Shown here in pieces: positions 8,301-16,363 of a stretch of DNA of 64,000 bases. The notes beneath the pieces are model-generated. The model did not search any database, had not been told where the DNA came from, and worked only from the letters and a program-made list of their open reading frames with translations. Each line of letters opens with the position of its first letter. Positions within the stretch are counted from its first letter, which is position 1. Source of the stretch: Bradyrhizobium rifense (GTDB lineage Bacteria > Pseudomonadota > Alphaproteobacteria > Rhizobiales > Xanthobacteraceae); the NCBI RefSeq assembly GCF_008123425.1, contig NZ_VSSS01000024.1, positions 197,374 through 261,373 of the forward strand, written 5' to 3'. A program made the translations under genes and the position numbers.

Positions 8301-8842
8301 CACCACTTCTTCTTGCCGATCAGGCGTTGCCCGATCAGGACGGCGATCTGCTGGTCGGACTCATAGGCGAGCGAAGCGGCCGACTCGACCGTCTCGACCA
8401 GATCCTCCGCCGTCTCCGCCCGCATCACCTTCAGCCCGATCGCTTCCAGCGAAGGCTGCGTCGCCCGGCTCATCGGCACCTGCCAGGGGTTGAACTCGGC
8501 CCATTCGCCGCGCATCGTCACCAGGATCAGCAGCGGAAAGCGGCCGATCGCCGACAGCGACAGCATGTTGATGCAATTGCCGACGCCGCTCGACTGCATC
8601 AGCAGCACGCTGCGCTGGCCGCCGAGCCAGGCGCCCGCGGCAATGGCGATGCCCTCCTCTTCCGTGGTCAGCACATTGGTGGCGACGTCGCGGTCGGCCG
8701 AGAACATGCGGATCAGCTGGCTGTGGCCGGCATCCGGCACATAGGACATCTGCTGGACGTCGGCGGCCTTGAGGATGCGATAGAGCTCGGACGGCCAGTC
8801 GTCACTGCTCCGCGTTTCGGGATTGGGCTTTGGGCTATGCAC
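8300..8842 (-). CDS. Thiamine-diphosphate-dependent decarboxylase, PYR-domain subunit (sulfopyruvate/phosphonopyruvate decarboxylase alpha type)
   Basis: This 180-residue protein holds the pyrimidine-binding domain of ThDP enzymes. TTEEEGIAIAAGAWLGG at 59-75 contains the glutamate (61-63) that activates the cofactor, and LLMQSSGVGNCINML is characteristic of the sulfopyruvate/phosphonopyruvate group. It starts at a GTG with GGAGA seven bases upstream. It is the first gene of the minus-strand operon alpha-beta-SDR. With its partner it would decarboxylate a 2-oxo acid to an aldehyde. Confidence 0.8.
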   Translation of the reverse strand: MHSPKPNPETRSSDDWPSELYRILKAADVQQMSYVPDAGHSQLIRMFSADRDVATNVLTTEEEGIAIAAGAWLGGQRSVLLMQSSGVGNCINMLSLSAIGRFPLLILVTMRGEWAEFNPWQVPMSRATQPSLEAIGLKVMRAETAEDLVETVESAASLAYESDQQIAVLIGQRLIGKKKW

Positions 8843-9004
8843 CGCGTGTCTCCGTGAATTTCGGGCGGCACGCTAGCGATGTTTGCGTGCGAAGGCTCTG
8901 ACCGTCTGGCATGAGCTGGTATTGAAGGATTGTATAGCTGGGTCTTTCTCTGCCGCCTGAGACAGGCCGATCGCATGGCCGGAAGCGTTTTCCGCGCGGC
9001 CCAA

Positions 9005-9134
9005 CCTTCGAGACGCCCGCCTTTGGCGGGCCCTCAGGATGAGGGCGGAGTACGCGGTAGCAGCTTCAACGGGCACCGATGCAGCTGAGCCTCATCCTGA
9101 GGAGACCGCGAAGCGGTCATCTCGAAGGACGAGG
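9005..9134. repeat. Dispersed palindromic repeat in the 8843-9168 gap
   Basis: The 326-base gap between the decarboxylase operon and the GntR gene has no credible gene. Within it, CCTTCGAGAC at 9005 is mirrored by a CTCGAAGG block at 9121-9128. Between them are the hairpin CCCGCC-TTT-GGCGGG, CCTCAGGATGAGGG and its mirror CCTCATCCTGAGGAG, and CCGC-GAA-GCGG. Nested mirrored blocks of exactly this wording are common between genes in Bradyrhizobium genomes. No open frame or transposase is associated. Confidence 0.72.
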
Positions 9135-9168
9135 CGCTCGCTCAGGTCCTGCCGAGCAGTCAAAGACC

Positions 9169-9882
9169 TCAATTCCCCGCGGACCTCGCCGCCGCCGGCA
9201 TATAGATCTGCGCGTAGCCTTCTTTGATCGCGGAAGTGATGCGATCGAGGCGGCGATCGATGTGCTTCTCCAGCACCGAGACGCAGGCTTCTTCGTTACG
9301 CGCCTTCAACCCTTCGACGACCGAGCGGTGCTCGGCCTGGGTGTTGGAGCGGTTGATGCTGTCCATGTCGATCCAGCGCACGAAGCGGATGCGGGCGTTG
9401 ACGTTGCGCAGAACGCGCAGCATCTCGGCGTTGTTCGACATCGCCATGAGCCGTTCGTGAAAGGTCTCGTCCAATTCGACGAGCTCGACCGATGTACGCT
9501 CGCCGGGATCGGGGCCGGTGGCTTCGAGGAATCTCAGCAGCGCGTCGATGTCATCGTCCTTGGCGCGCTTGATGGCGAGGCGGACCGAGGCGACCTCGAT
9601 CGACTTGCGCAACTCGTAGAGATCGAAGATTTCGTGCGCATCGAGCTCGCGGCAGAAGAAGCCTTTGCCCGGCGTGAAACGCAGGAAGCCCTCGGTGTTG
9701 AGACGGTTGAGCGCTTCGCGCAGCGGCGTACGGCTGACGCCAAGCCGCTTGGCCAGCTCGCCTTCGTTGAGACGTTCGCCCGGCTTGAACTCATAGCTCA
9801 CGGCCATCGCCTTGAGCTGTTCATAGACGCGATCGACGATACTATCGGAAGCCAGTTCCACGTTGCTCATCATCAGCTGCAT
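9169..9882 (-). CDS. GntR-family transcriptional regulator (FCD domain)
   Basis: The protein has 237 residues. The winged helix spans about 15-80 (KPGERLNEGELAKRLGVSRT, PLREALNRL) and the all-helical FCD sensor domain about 90-225, with histidines in LDETFHERL, AEHRSVVEG and LEKHIDRRL that usually bind a metal next to the ligand. The start could also be one of the ATGs at 9873 or 9870. It lies upstream of the decarboxylase operon and downstream of the racemase/dehydrogenase operon on the same strand. It is probably the regulator of one or both. Confidence 0.88.
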   Translation of the reverse strand: MQLMMSNVELASDSIVDRVYEQLKAMAVSYEFKPGERLNEGELAKRLGVSRTPLREALNRLNTEGFLRFTPGKGFFCRELDAHEIFDLYELRKSIEVASVRLAIKRAKDDDIDALLRFLEATGPDPGERTSVELVELDETFHERLMAMSNNAEMLRVLRNVNARIRFVRWIDMDSINRSNTQAEHRSVVEGLKARNEEACVSVLEKHIDRRLDRITSAIKEGYAQIYMPAAARSAGN

Positions 9883-9964
9883 TCATGCCCGCACACAGCC
9901 CAATATACCGGGGCTGCGGAGGCGATTGCAATGTAAACAACAGCAGAGGTTGTGACAGACGGAA

Positions 9965-10708
9965 TCAGGCGAACGCGCGCGGGCGCAGTCCAGCATGAAA
10001 CCAGGTGATCATGGAATAGATGTCATAGACCGGCAACCCGACCTCGGCCTGCAGCGCGGCGGCATAAGGTGGCATGTTGGTGCATTCGAGCACGATGGCG
10101 CCGACGTCCGGATTCTTGGCGACAAGCTCCTTGCCCGCCTCGACCACGTCGCGCTCGGCCAAACCGACGTCCATGTCGTCCTTCTCGGCCTTGATCAGAA
10201 CACGGAAGAATTCCTTGCCGTGCTCGGTGCCGACCAGCGGCGTATCGAGCGGCACGCCGGCGCCTTCGAGATGGGCCGGCGTCAGGGTCGAGCCCGACAC
10301 CGTGACGAGGCCGACGCGCCTGCCCGGCGGCAAGGTCGCCTGCACCCACGGCACCTGCATCAGCGACGAGGTCGCGACGGGAACGCCGACGGCGGCCGCG
10401 ATCTCCTTCTGGAACAGCGAGAGAAAGCCGCAATTGGTGGTGATGGCCTCGGCTCCGAGCCGCACCAGATCCTTGGCCGCATCGATGAAGTCAGGCAGCA
10501 GCCCCGCCGCACCCTTCAGCACCACCTTCTCCGGCGAGGCGCCGCTCACCACGCGATACAGCACGGGGAATGGCCAGGTCGTGCCGTTGCCCATGTCGCC
10601 GGGAATGCGGGGGAAGCGCGCCTCCAGCATCAGGATGCCGAGCGGCGCGCCGTAGATGGCCTTGCCGCCGCGGGCAACACGGGAAGACGAGCTGGCTGCG
10701 ATGGTCAT
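9965..10708 (-). CDS. Aspartate/glutamate-racemase-family protein
   Basis: This 247-residue member of the Asp/Glu/hydantoin racemase fold has the two expected catalytic cysteines, Cys93 in TTNCGF and Cys209 in LECTNMPPY. Such enzymes move a proton at a carbon next to a carboxylate, acting as racemases, maleate isomerases or arylmalonate decarboxylases. The gene follows the flavin dehydrogenase gene with a 9-base gap in the same operon. That placement suggests it interconverts the enantiomers of the amino acid that the dehydrogenase oxidises. The substrate is not identified. Confidence 0.82.
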   Translation of the reverse strand: MTIAASSSSRVARGGKAIYGAPLGILMLEARFPRIPGDMGNGTTWPFPVLYRVVSGASPEKVVLKGAAGLLPDFIDAAKDLVRLGAEAITTNCGFLSLFQKEIAAAVGVPVATSSLMQVPWVQATLPPGRRVGLVTVSGSTLTPAHLEGAGVPLDTPLVGTEHGKEFFRVLIKAEKDDMDVGLAERDVVEAGKELVAKNPDVGAIVLECTNMPPYAAALQAEVGLPVYDIYSMITWFHAGLRPRAFA

Positions 10709-10717
10709 GGTGCGATC

Positions 10718-11983
10718 TCAGAGGAAGCGAATGGGCGAAAACGGTGCGAGCGGAATTTCCGGCTGCTTGCCGCTCAGAAGCTGCGCGACGAGGCGGCCGG
10801 TGCGGGCCGAGCTGACCAGACCGATATGGCCGTGGCCGAAGGCATAGACGATGTCGCGCGAGGCGCGTGAATAGCCGATGCAGGGAATCCCGTCCGGCAT
10901 GCTCGGCCGATGCCCAAACCAGGTTTTGATGCGCGACGACGGAATATCCCGCGGCAGTTTCGGGAACATGCTGAGAAGGTGGTTGCGCAAAATCTCGGCG
11001 CGCTTCCAGTTCGGCGCGGCTTCAAGACCTGCGATCTCGACAGTGCCGGCGGCGCGCAGGCCCTTGTCGATCCAGTTCACCACCATTTTTGCGTCGGACG
11101 CCATCATCGAGCTGCGCGGACCTGATTCCGGATGCTCGATCATGACGTGATAGCCGCGCTCGGTCTCGAGCGGCAAGGGATCGCCAACGGAAGCGGTCAG
11201 CCGTTTCGAATGCGCGCCCGCAGCGACCACTGCGGCATCGCAAGCGACCTCGCCGGTCTCTGTGAGGACGGCGACAAGCTTGTTGCCATTCAGCTTGAGA
11301 CCCGTCGCCCTGGCGCGCACGAGTTTTGCACCGCTCGCCAGTGCATGCTGAGCAAGGGCTGCAACGTACGCGCCGGGATCGCGGCAGCGGCCGGCCTCTT
11401 CCACCACCACGCCAAAAGTGTAGCGCGGATGCAGGTCCGGCTCGCGCTGACGCATCTCGTCGGCGTTCAGCTCCAGCCATTCGACGCCGACCTTTTTGCG
11501 CAGGCGCCAGCCGAGATCGTTGTCAAAATTGCCGCGCGACGGGAAGACGTGCATCACGCCGTTGCGCTCGACCAGTTCGGGCACGCCAGCTTCTTCCGCG
11601 AGCGCCCTGTGCAGCAGCGGCGCGTCCTTCAGGAGGTCGCGCAACGCAAACGCGGTCTTCTCGACGCGCGCCTCGGTCCAGCCCGACAGCAGGTACTTGA
11701 TCAGCCAGGGCAGCGCCTTCGGCAAGTAAGACCAGCGGATCGCGAGCGGGCCGAGCGGGTCCATCAAATAGCCCGGCACCTTCTTCCACACGCCCGGCTC
11801 CGCCGGTGGGATCACCGAATGCGATGAGAGCCAGCCGGCATTGCCGTAGCTCGCCGCCTGTTCGCCACCGGGCTCGCCCGGATCGATCAGCGTGACGCGA
11901 TGCCCCTCGCGCAGCGCCTCGATCGCGCTGATCACGCCGACCGCGCCGGCTCCGATGATGGCGACGTGGCGGCCTTCCGACAT
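10718..11983 (-). CDS. FAD-dependent D-amino-acid-dehydrogenase-like oxidoreductase (DadA type)
   Basis: The 421-residue protein opens with the Rossmann motif AIIGAGAVG (GxGxxG at about 11-16), followed by ASYGNAGWLSSHSV, which is typical of DadA. The C-terminal stretch WFGHRPSMPDGIPCIGY and YAFGHGHIGL are the flavin and substrate contacts conserved in the DAO family. It would oxidise an amino acid to an imino acid at the inner membrane, handing electrons to the respiratory chain. RidA, encoded three genes away, hydrolyses such imines. The start codon lies 3 bases after the stop of the ThDP enzyme gene, so the genes form one operon. Confidence 0.87.
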   Translation of the reverse strand: MSEGRHVAIIGAGAVGVISAIEALREGHRVTLIDPGEPGGEQAASYGNAGWLSSHSVIPPAEPGVWKKVPGYLMDPLGPLAIRWSYLPKALPWLIKYLLSGWTEARVEKTAFALRDLLKDAPLLHRALAEEAGVPELVERNGVMHVFPSRGNFDNDLGWRLRKKVGVEWLELNADEMRQREPDLHPRYTFGVVVEEAGRCRDPGAYVAALAQHALASGAKLVRARATGLKLNGNKLVAVLTETGEVACDAAVVAAGAHSKRLTASVGDPLPLETERGYHVMIEHPESGPRSSMMASDAKMVVNWIDKGLRAAGTVEIAGLEAAPNWKRAEILRNHLLSMFPKLPRDIPSSRIKTWFGHRPSMPDGIPCIGYSRASRDIVYAFGHGHIGLVSSARTGRLVAQLLSGKQPEIPLAPFSPIRFL

Positions 11984-11986
11984 CGC

Positions 11987-13648
11987 TTACGCCTTCACCG
12001 CGGGCGCAAAATCCTTGCCGACCGAGATCGCGCGGGGATCGATGATGCAGTGGAGGATCGACGGCTTGCCCGAGGCGAGCGCACGCTCGAACGCCGGCGC
12101 GAATTCTTCGGTGCGCTCGACGCGTTCGCCATGGCCGCCGAAGGCCTTCGCGTACATCGCGAAATCCGGGTTCTTGAGCTGGGTGCCGACGACGCGACCG
12201 GGATAGTCGCGCTCCTGGTGCATGCGGATGGTGCCGTATTGCGAATTGTCGACGACGATGACGACCAGCGGCGCGTCGTATTGCACGGCGGTCGCGAATT
12301 CCTGCCCGTTCATCAGGAAGCAGCCGTCGCCGGCGAAGGCGACGACGACGCGATCCGGAAATTGGCGTTTGGCGAGAACCGCCGCCGGCACACCATAGCC
12401 CATCGAGCCCGAGGTCGGCGCGAGCTGCGAGGCGAAGCTGTGGAAGCGGTGATGGCGATGGATCCAGCCGGCATAATTTCCGGCGCCGTTGCAGACGATC
12501 GCGTCCTTCGGCAGGCGGTCGCGCAGCCAGGTCATGACCTGGCCGTACTGGAACGTGCCCGGCAGCTCGCGCGCCTTGTCGGTCCAGGCGAGGTAATCGG
12601 CATGCGCCTTGGCGGCTTCGCCCTTCCAGGCAACTGGGCCTGCGGGCTTCAACGTCTCGACGGCAGCGGCGAACGCGGCGGGTGTCGCCTGGATCGCAAG
12701 CTCCGGCTGATAGATGCGGCCGAGCTCTTCGGAGCCCGGATGCACGTGGATCAGCTTCTGCTTCGGCGTTGGAATGTCGAACAGCGTGTAGGACGAGGAC
12801 GGCATCTCCGACATGCGGCCGCCGATCAGCAGAATGACATCGGCGTTGTCGATGCGCGCCTTCAGGCGCGGGCTCGGCCCGATGCCGAGATCGCCGGCAT
12901 AATGCGAATGATCGGCATCGATCAGCGATGCGCGGCGGAACGAGGTCGCGACCGGCAGGTCGAACCGCTCGGCAAAGCGCGCGATGCTCTTGGTGGCTTC
13001 ATCGCTCCAGCGCGAGCCGCCGAGGATGACGAGCGGCGCCTTGGCGCTCGCGAGCATCGCACTGACCTGCTCGATGTCAGCGGGCGCGGGCCAGCTCACC
13101 GCAGGCTCAATGCGCATGGCGTCCGCAACGGCTGCGGTCTCGGTCAGCATGTTCTCCGGCAGCGCGATCACGACGGGACCCGGACGGCCCTGCATCGCGA
13201 TGCGGAAGGCACGCGCGACCAGTTCCGGAATACGATCGGGGCGGTCGATCTCGACCGCCCATTTCGCCATGGTGCCGAACACCGCCTTGTAATCGAGCTC
13301 CTGGAACGCCTCGCGCTCGCGCATGCCTGTGTCGACCTGGCCGACGAACAGGATCATCGGCGTCGAATCCTGCATCGCGATGTGGACGCCGTGGCTGGCA
13401 TTGGTCGCGCCGGGGCCGCGGGTGACGAAGCAGATGCCCGGGCGTCCCGTGAGCTTGCCATAGGCTTCCGCCATCATCGCAGCACCACCTTCGGCGCGGC
13501 AGATCACGACGTCGATCGGGCTGTCATGCAGCGCGTCGAGTGCCGCGAGGTAGCTCTCGCCCGGCACGCAGGTGACGCGATCGACGCCCTGGGCGACCAG
13601 CTGATCGATCAGGATCTGGCCCCCGGTGCGGGTGTTGCGAATGGTCAT
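11987..13648 (-). CDS. Thiamine-diphosphate-dependent enzyme of the acetolactate synthase/benzoylformate decarboxylase type
   Basis: The ATG at 13648 is preferred because GGGAG precedes it; an in-frame upstream codon would add 37 unlikely residues. The 553-residue protein has all three domains of the family: the PYR domain with the activating glutamate in ICRAEGGAAMMAEAY, a central domain (LGGSRWSDEA), and the PP domain with FAGDGCFLMNG and VVDNSQYGTI as the ThDP/Mg motif. It probably decarboxylates or carboligates a 2-oxo acid. Its place between an amino-acid dehydrogenase and RidA suggests that acid comes from deamination. It is not a close match to sulfoacetaldehyde acetyltransferase or to biosynthetic IlvB, which normally sits beside ilvH. 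Confidence 0.83.
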   Translation of the reverse strand: MTIRNTRTGGQILIDQLVAQGVDRVTCVPGESYLAALDALHDSPIDVVICRAEGGAAMMAEAYGKLTGRPGICFVTRGPGATNASHGVHIAMQDSTPMILFVGQVDTGMREREAFQELDYKAVFGTMAKWAVEIDRPDRIPELVARAFRIAMQGRPGPVVIALPENMLTETAAVADAMRIEPAVSWPAPADIEQVSAMLASAKAPLVILGGSRWSDEATKSIARFAERFDLPVATSFRRASLIDADHSHYAGDLGIGPSPRLKARIDNADVILLIGGRMSEMPSSSYTLFDIPTPKQKLIHVHPGSEELGRIYQPELAIQATPAAFAAAVETLKPAGPVAWKGEAAKAHADYLAWTDKARELPGTFQYGQVMTWLRDRLPKDAIVCNGAGNYAGWIHRHHRFHSFASQLAPTSGSMGYGVPAAVLAKRQFPDRVVVAFAGDGCFLMNGQEFATAVQYDAPLVVIVVDNSQYGTIRMHQERDYPGRVVGTQLKNPDFAMYAKAFGGHGERVERTEEFAPAFERALASGKPSILHCIIDPRAISVGKDFAPAVKA

Positions 13649-13777
13649 GACAGCTCCCTGCAGGCTTTGGCGATGCGCTTTAAGGCTTCTCGCAGATTTT
13701 GTTCCGAGGTGGCGTAGGACAGGCGGAAATAAGGTGCAAGGCCGAAACAGCCCGTGCAAGGGGCATCGATGTGCATG

Positions 13778-14131
13778 TCAGCCGCGCGCGGCGATCGCGA
13801 TCACTTCGATGCGGAAGGCAGGATCAGCGAGCTCGACCTTGCCGCAGGCGCGGCTCGGCGTATTGCCCGGCACGACCCAGGCATCATAGACCGCGTTCAT
13901 CGCGTCGAAATCGTCCATGGTCTTGAGCCAGACCTGCACGCTGAGGAGCCGCGACTTGTCGGTGCCTGCGCGCGCCAGCATGTCGTCAACCTTGGCCAGC
14001 GCCTCTTTGGTCTGCTGGGTGATGTCGGCGGTCTTGGTATCAGCCACTTGCCCAGCGAGGAAAACGAGATCGCCGAACACGGAGGCGCGGCTGCGGCGGG
14101 CGTTCTGGTCGATGCGGGTGATATCCGACAT
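13778..14131 (-). CDS. RidA-family enamine/imine deaminase
   Basis: This 117-residue protein matches the usual RidA length. It has RSRASVFGDLVFLAGQVAD near the start, and RACGKVELADPAFRIEVIAIA at the C-terminus holds the arginine (residue about 94) and the acidic position that bind the 2-oxo/imino acid. RidA proteins form trimers that hydrolyse reactive enamines and imines released by amino-acid-metabolising enzymes. Beside a flavin amino-acid dehydrogenase it would quickly turn the imino product into the 2-oxo acid. It is separated from the ThDP gene by about 130 bases and from the hydroxyacid dehydrogenase gene by 17. Confidence 0.86.
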   Translation of the reverse strand: MSDITRIDQNARRSRASVFGDLVFLAGQVADTKTADITQQTKEALAKVDDMLARAGTDKSRLLSVQVWLKTMDDFDAMNAVYDAWVVPGNTPSRACGKVELADPAFRIEVIAIAARG

Positions 14132-14148
14132 GGGATGTCTTTCTGTCT

Positions 14149-15066
14149 TTACTTGCCGGTGGCGATGATGCGGCGGCAGTGATCGAGCGCCGCGCCGATG
14201 AGATTGTCGCTCGCCTCGGGCGTACGGAACGCCGAATGCGCCGACAGCGTCACGTTCGGCAGTTTTGTCAGGGCATGACCGGCCGGTAGCGGCTCGACAG
14301 TGAAGACGTCGAGGCCGGCATGCGCAATGTGGCCCGAGCGCAGCGCCTCAAACATCGCGTCCTCGTCGACGACAGCGCCGCGCGCGGTGTTGATCAGAAT
14401 GCTGCCGGGCCGCATCTGCGCGATGCGCTCGCGCGACAGGAAACCCTTGGTCTCATCGTTCAGCAACAGATGCAGCGAGATCACGTGGCTCTCGGCCAGC
14501 AGCTTCTCCAGCGACACGAACTCGACACCGGGATGCGTCTTCGGCGTCCTGTTCCAGGCGATCACCTTCATGCCGCAGCCCGCCGCCATGCGCGCGGCTT
14601 CCGCCGCGATGCCGCCGAAGCCGATCAGGCCGAGCGTCTTGCCGGTGAGCTGCACCGCGTCGCGACGCAGCCAGTTGCCTTCGCGCATGCCGCGATCCAT
14701 CTCGCCAAAGCTCTTGGCAGATGCCCACATCAGCGCGATCGCGCATTCGGCCACGGCGGTGTCGCCATAACCCTTGATCGTGTGCACGGAGATGTCGCGC
14801 TCAGCGAGCTCCTCCGGATTCATGTAGCTGCGCGCGCCGGTGCCAAGGAAGACGACATGCTTCAGCGCCTTGCACGTCTCGGCGATCGCACTCGGCACCG
14901 CGGTGTGATCGACGATCATGATCTCGGCATCGCCGAGCAGACCAGGCAAATCGTCCGGCTTGATCGAGGGATTGCGGTTGATGCTGACCGGCAGCTTCTG
15001 CGAGGCCAGCAGCTTGTCGGTCACCGCCGCCAGGGTGTCGTTCGCATCGACGAAAACAGCACGCAC
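14149..15066 (-). CDS. D-isomer-specific 2-hydroxyacid dehydrogenase
   Basis: The 305-residue frame starts at a GTG at 15066 with GAGGAGA upstream; longer in-frame starts run into the divergent promoter region. The NAD-binding motif GFGGIA lies at 149-154. The catalytic triad of the family is intact: Arg229 in NTARG, Glu258 in FTVEP and His277 in LSAHSAF. It interconverts a 2-oxo acid and the D-2-hydroxy acid with NAD(P)H. It is the first gene of the minus-strand cassette with RidA, the ThDP enzyme, the flavin dehydrogenase and the racemase, so it may dispose of or supply the same 2-oxo acid. Confidence 0.86.
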   Translation of the reverse strand: MRAVFVDANDTLAAVTDKLLASQKLPVSINRNPSIKPDDLPGLLGDAEIMIVDHTAVPSAIAETCKALKHVVFLGTGARSYMNPEELAERDISVHTIKGYGDTAVAECAIALMWASAKSFGEMDRGMREGNWLRRDAVQLTGKTLGLIGFGGIAAEAARMAAGCGMKVIAWNRTPKTHPGVEFVSLEKLLAESHVISLHLLLNDETKGFLSRERIAQMRPGSILINTARGAVVDEDAMFEALRSGHIAHAGLDVFTVEPLPAGHALTKLPNVTLSAHSAFRTPEASDNLIGAALDHCRRIIATGK

Positions 15067-15194
15067 AGACTTTCTCCTCTCAATCCCGGCACCCGCGGAC
15101 CGGCGCTCATCCAGCCCGGCACCACGGAGTTTTCTCTCGCTTTGCCAACGGACTAGGCTCAAATCTGCCTCATCGCTCAAATCGTCGGCAGAGC

Positions 15195-15211
15195 TGCAAT
15201 ACCATATTGCA
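15195..15211. promoter_or_regulatory. Candidate regulator-binding palindrome in the divergent promoter region
   Basis: TGCAATA-CCA-TATTGCA is a perfect 7-base inverted repeat with a 3-base centre. It lies in the 214-base region between the divergent hydroxyacid dehydrogenase and binding-protein genes. Its size fits an operator for a GntR-type dimer, and the GntR gene at 9169-9882 at the far end of the cassette is the obvious candidate. That link is inference. Confidence 0.55.
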
Positions 15212-15280
15212 TTATGCCCTGAATACAGAAATAGTCTACGGGCCGGAGTTGATGATCCCCATTCCCCAGGAGCACTGTCC

Positions 15281-16117
15281 ATGAACCGCAGGGACGCACT
15301 CACCACCGTCGCGCTGGCGGGCGCCGCAATGGCCGCGACCGCCTCGGCCAAGGCCGACACCGCGCCGACGTCCACGCTCGATCGCATCAAGAAGAGCGGC
15401 GTGCTGCGCATCGCGGTCATCGCCGGCCAGGACCCCTATTTCCACAAGGACCTCGCGACCAATCAGTGGTCGGGCGCCTGCATCGACATGGCGAACGACA
15501 TCGCGAGCAAGCTCGGCGCCAAGGTCGAGACACTGGAATCAACCTGGGGCAACCAGATCCTCGATCTCCAGGCCGACAAGGTCGACCTCGCTTTCGCCGT
15601 GAACCCGACGCCCGAGCGTTCGCTCGTCATCGATTTCTCGAGCCCGATCCTGGTGCACTCCTTCACCGTCATCACCAAGAAGGGCTTTGCCAAGCCCCAG
15701 ACCTGGTCCGAGCTGAACAAGCCCGAGGTCAAGATCGCCGTCGACATCGGCTCGACCCACGAGACGATCGCGCGCCGTTACTGCCCGAAGGCGACCATCC
15801 TCGGCTTCAAGACGCGCGACGAGGCGATCCTTGCGGTGTCGACCGGCCGCGCCGATTGCAACGTCTCGCTGGCGGTGCTGTCGATCTTCACGCTGAAGAA
15901 GAATCCGACGCTCGGCGAGCTCGCGATCCCGCGGCCGATCCTGACACTGCCGACCAATCTCGGCATCCGCTCCGAAACCGATCGCCGCTACAAGGATTTC
16001 CTCAGCGCCTGGGCCGACTACAACCGTTCGCTGGGTCAGACGCGCGAATGGCTGCTGAAGGCCTATGAGACCGTCGGCCTCAGCGCCGACGACATTCCGG
16101 GCGAAGTGCAGTTCTGA
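15281..16117 (+). CDS. Amino-acid-type ABC transporter substrate-binding protein (family 3)
   Basis: This 278-residue periplasmic protein starts at the ATG at 15281 with AGGAGC eight bases upstream. The N-terminus MNRRDALTTVALAGAAMAATASAKA has a twin arginine, a hydrophobic core and a signal-peptidase-type end. The mature part (ITFSGVLRIAV-like start, QADKVDLAFAVNPTPERS, then SELNKPEVKIAVDIGST) is the family-3 binding fold for polar amino acids. No permease or ATPase gene is adjacent. Facing the amino-compound cassette, it probably delivers that compound to a transporter encoded elsewhere. Confidence 0.85.
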   Translation: MNRRDALTTVALAGAAMAATASAKADTAPTSTLDRIKKSGVLRIAVIAGQDPYFHKDLATNQWSGACIDMANDIASKLGAKVETLESTWGNQILDLQADKVDLAFAVNPTPERSLVIDFSSPILVHSFTVITKKGFAKPQTWSELNKPEVKIAVDIGSTHETIARRYCPKATILGFKTRDEAILAVSTGRADCNVSLAVLSIFTLKKNPTLGELAIPRPILTLPTNLGIRSETDRRYKDFLSAWADYNRSLGQTREWLLKAYETVGLSADDIPGEVQF

Positions 16118-16363
16118 TCGATCATGTATGTCAGGGACGTCGCCAGCCGCGCAGCGAGCGGCTGAAGGCGTTCTTGAGCCGGTTTCACGAGACACATTGA
16201 CGCGGATGCCCCGAGCAAACCGGGACGCTGATATGCGCTCTGCCTTACGTGGTGCTTCCGGTGTTGACGCGGACTCAAGCTGGTTTAAGTAGAGCAGACA
16301 AAAGCTGCAGGGATGGCGACGTTTGCTGGGCTGGTTCCCGTTGCCGCCACCAATGCAGGACAC

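Noticed and set aside
7704..13648. A sulfonate (cysteate/sulfoacetaldehyde) degradation locus
   Set aside because: The split decarboxylase resembles ComDE, but the second ThDP enzyme does not look like sulfoacetaldehyde acetyltransferase, and no sulfite exporter, phosphotransacetylase or sulfonate transporter is present.
11900..13717. A 605-residue plus-strand frame
   Set aside because: It mirrors the ThDP enzyme gene, which has all family motifs. The antisense product is Arg/Asp/His rich and has no ribosome-binding site.
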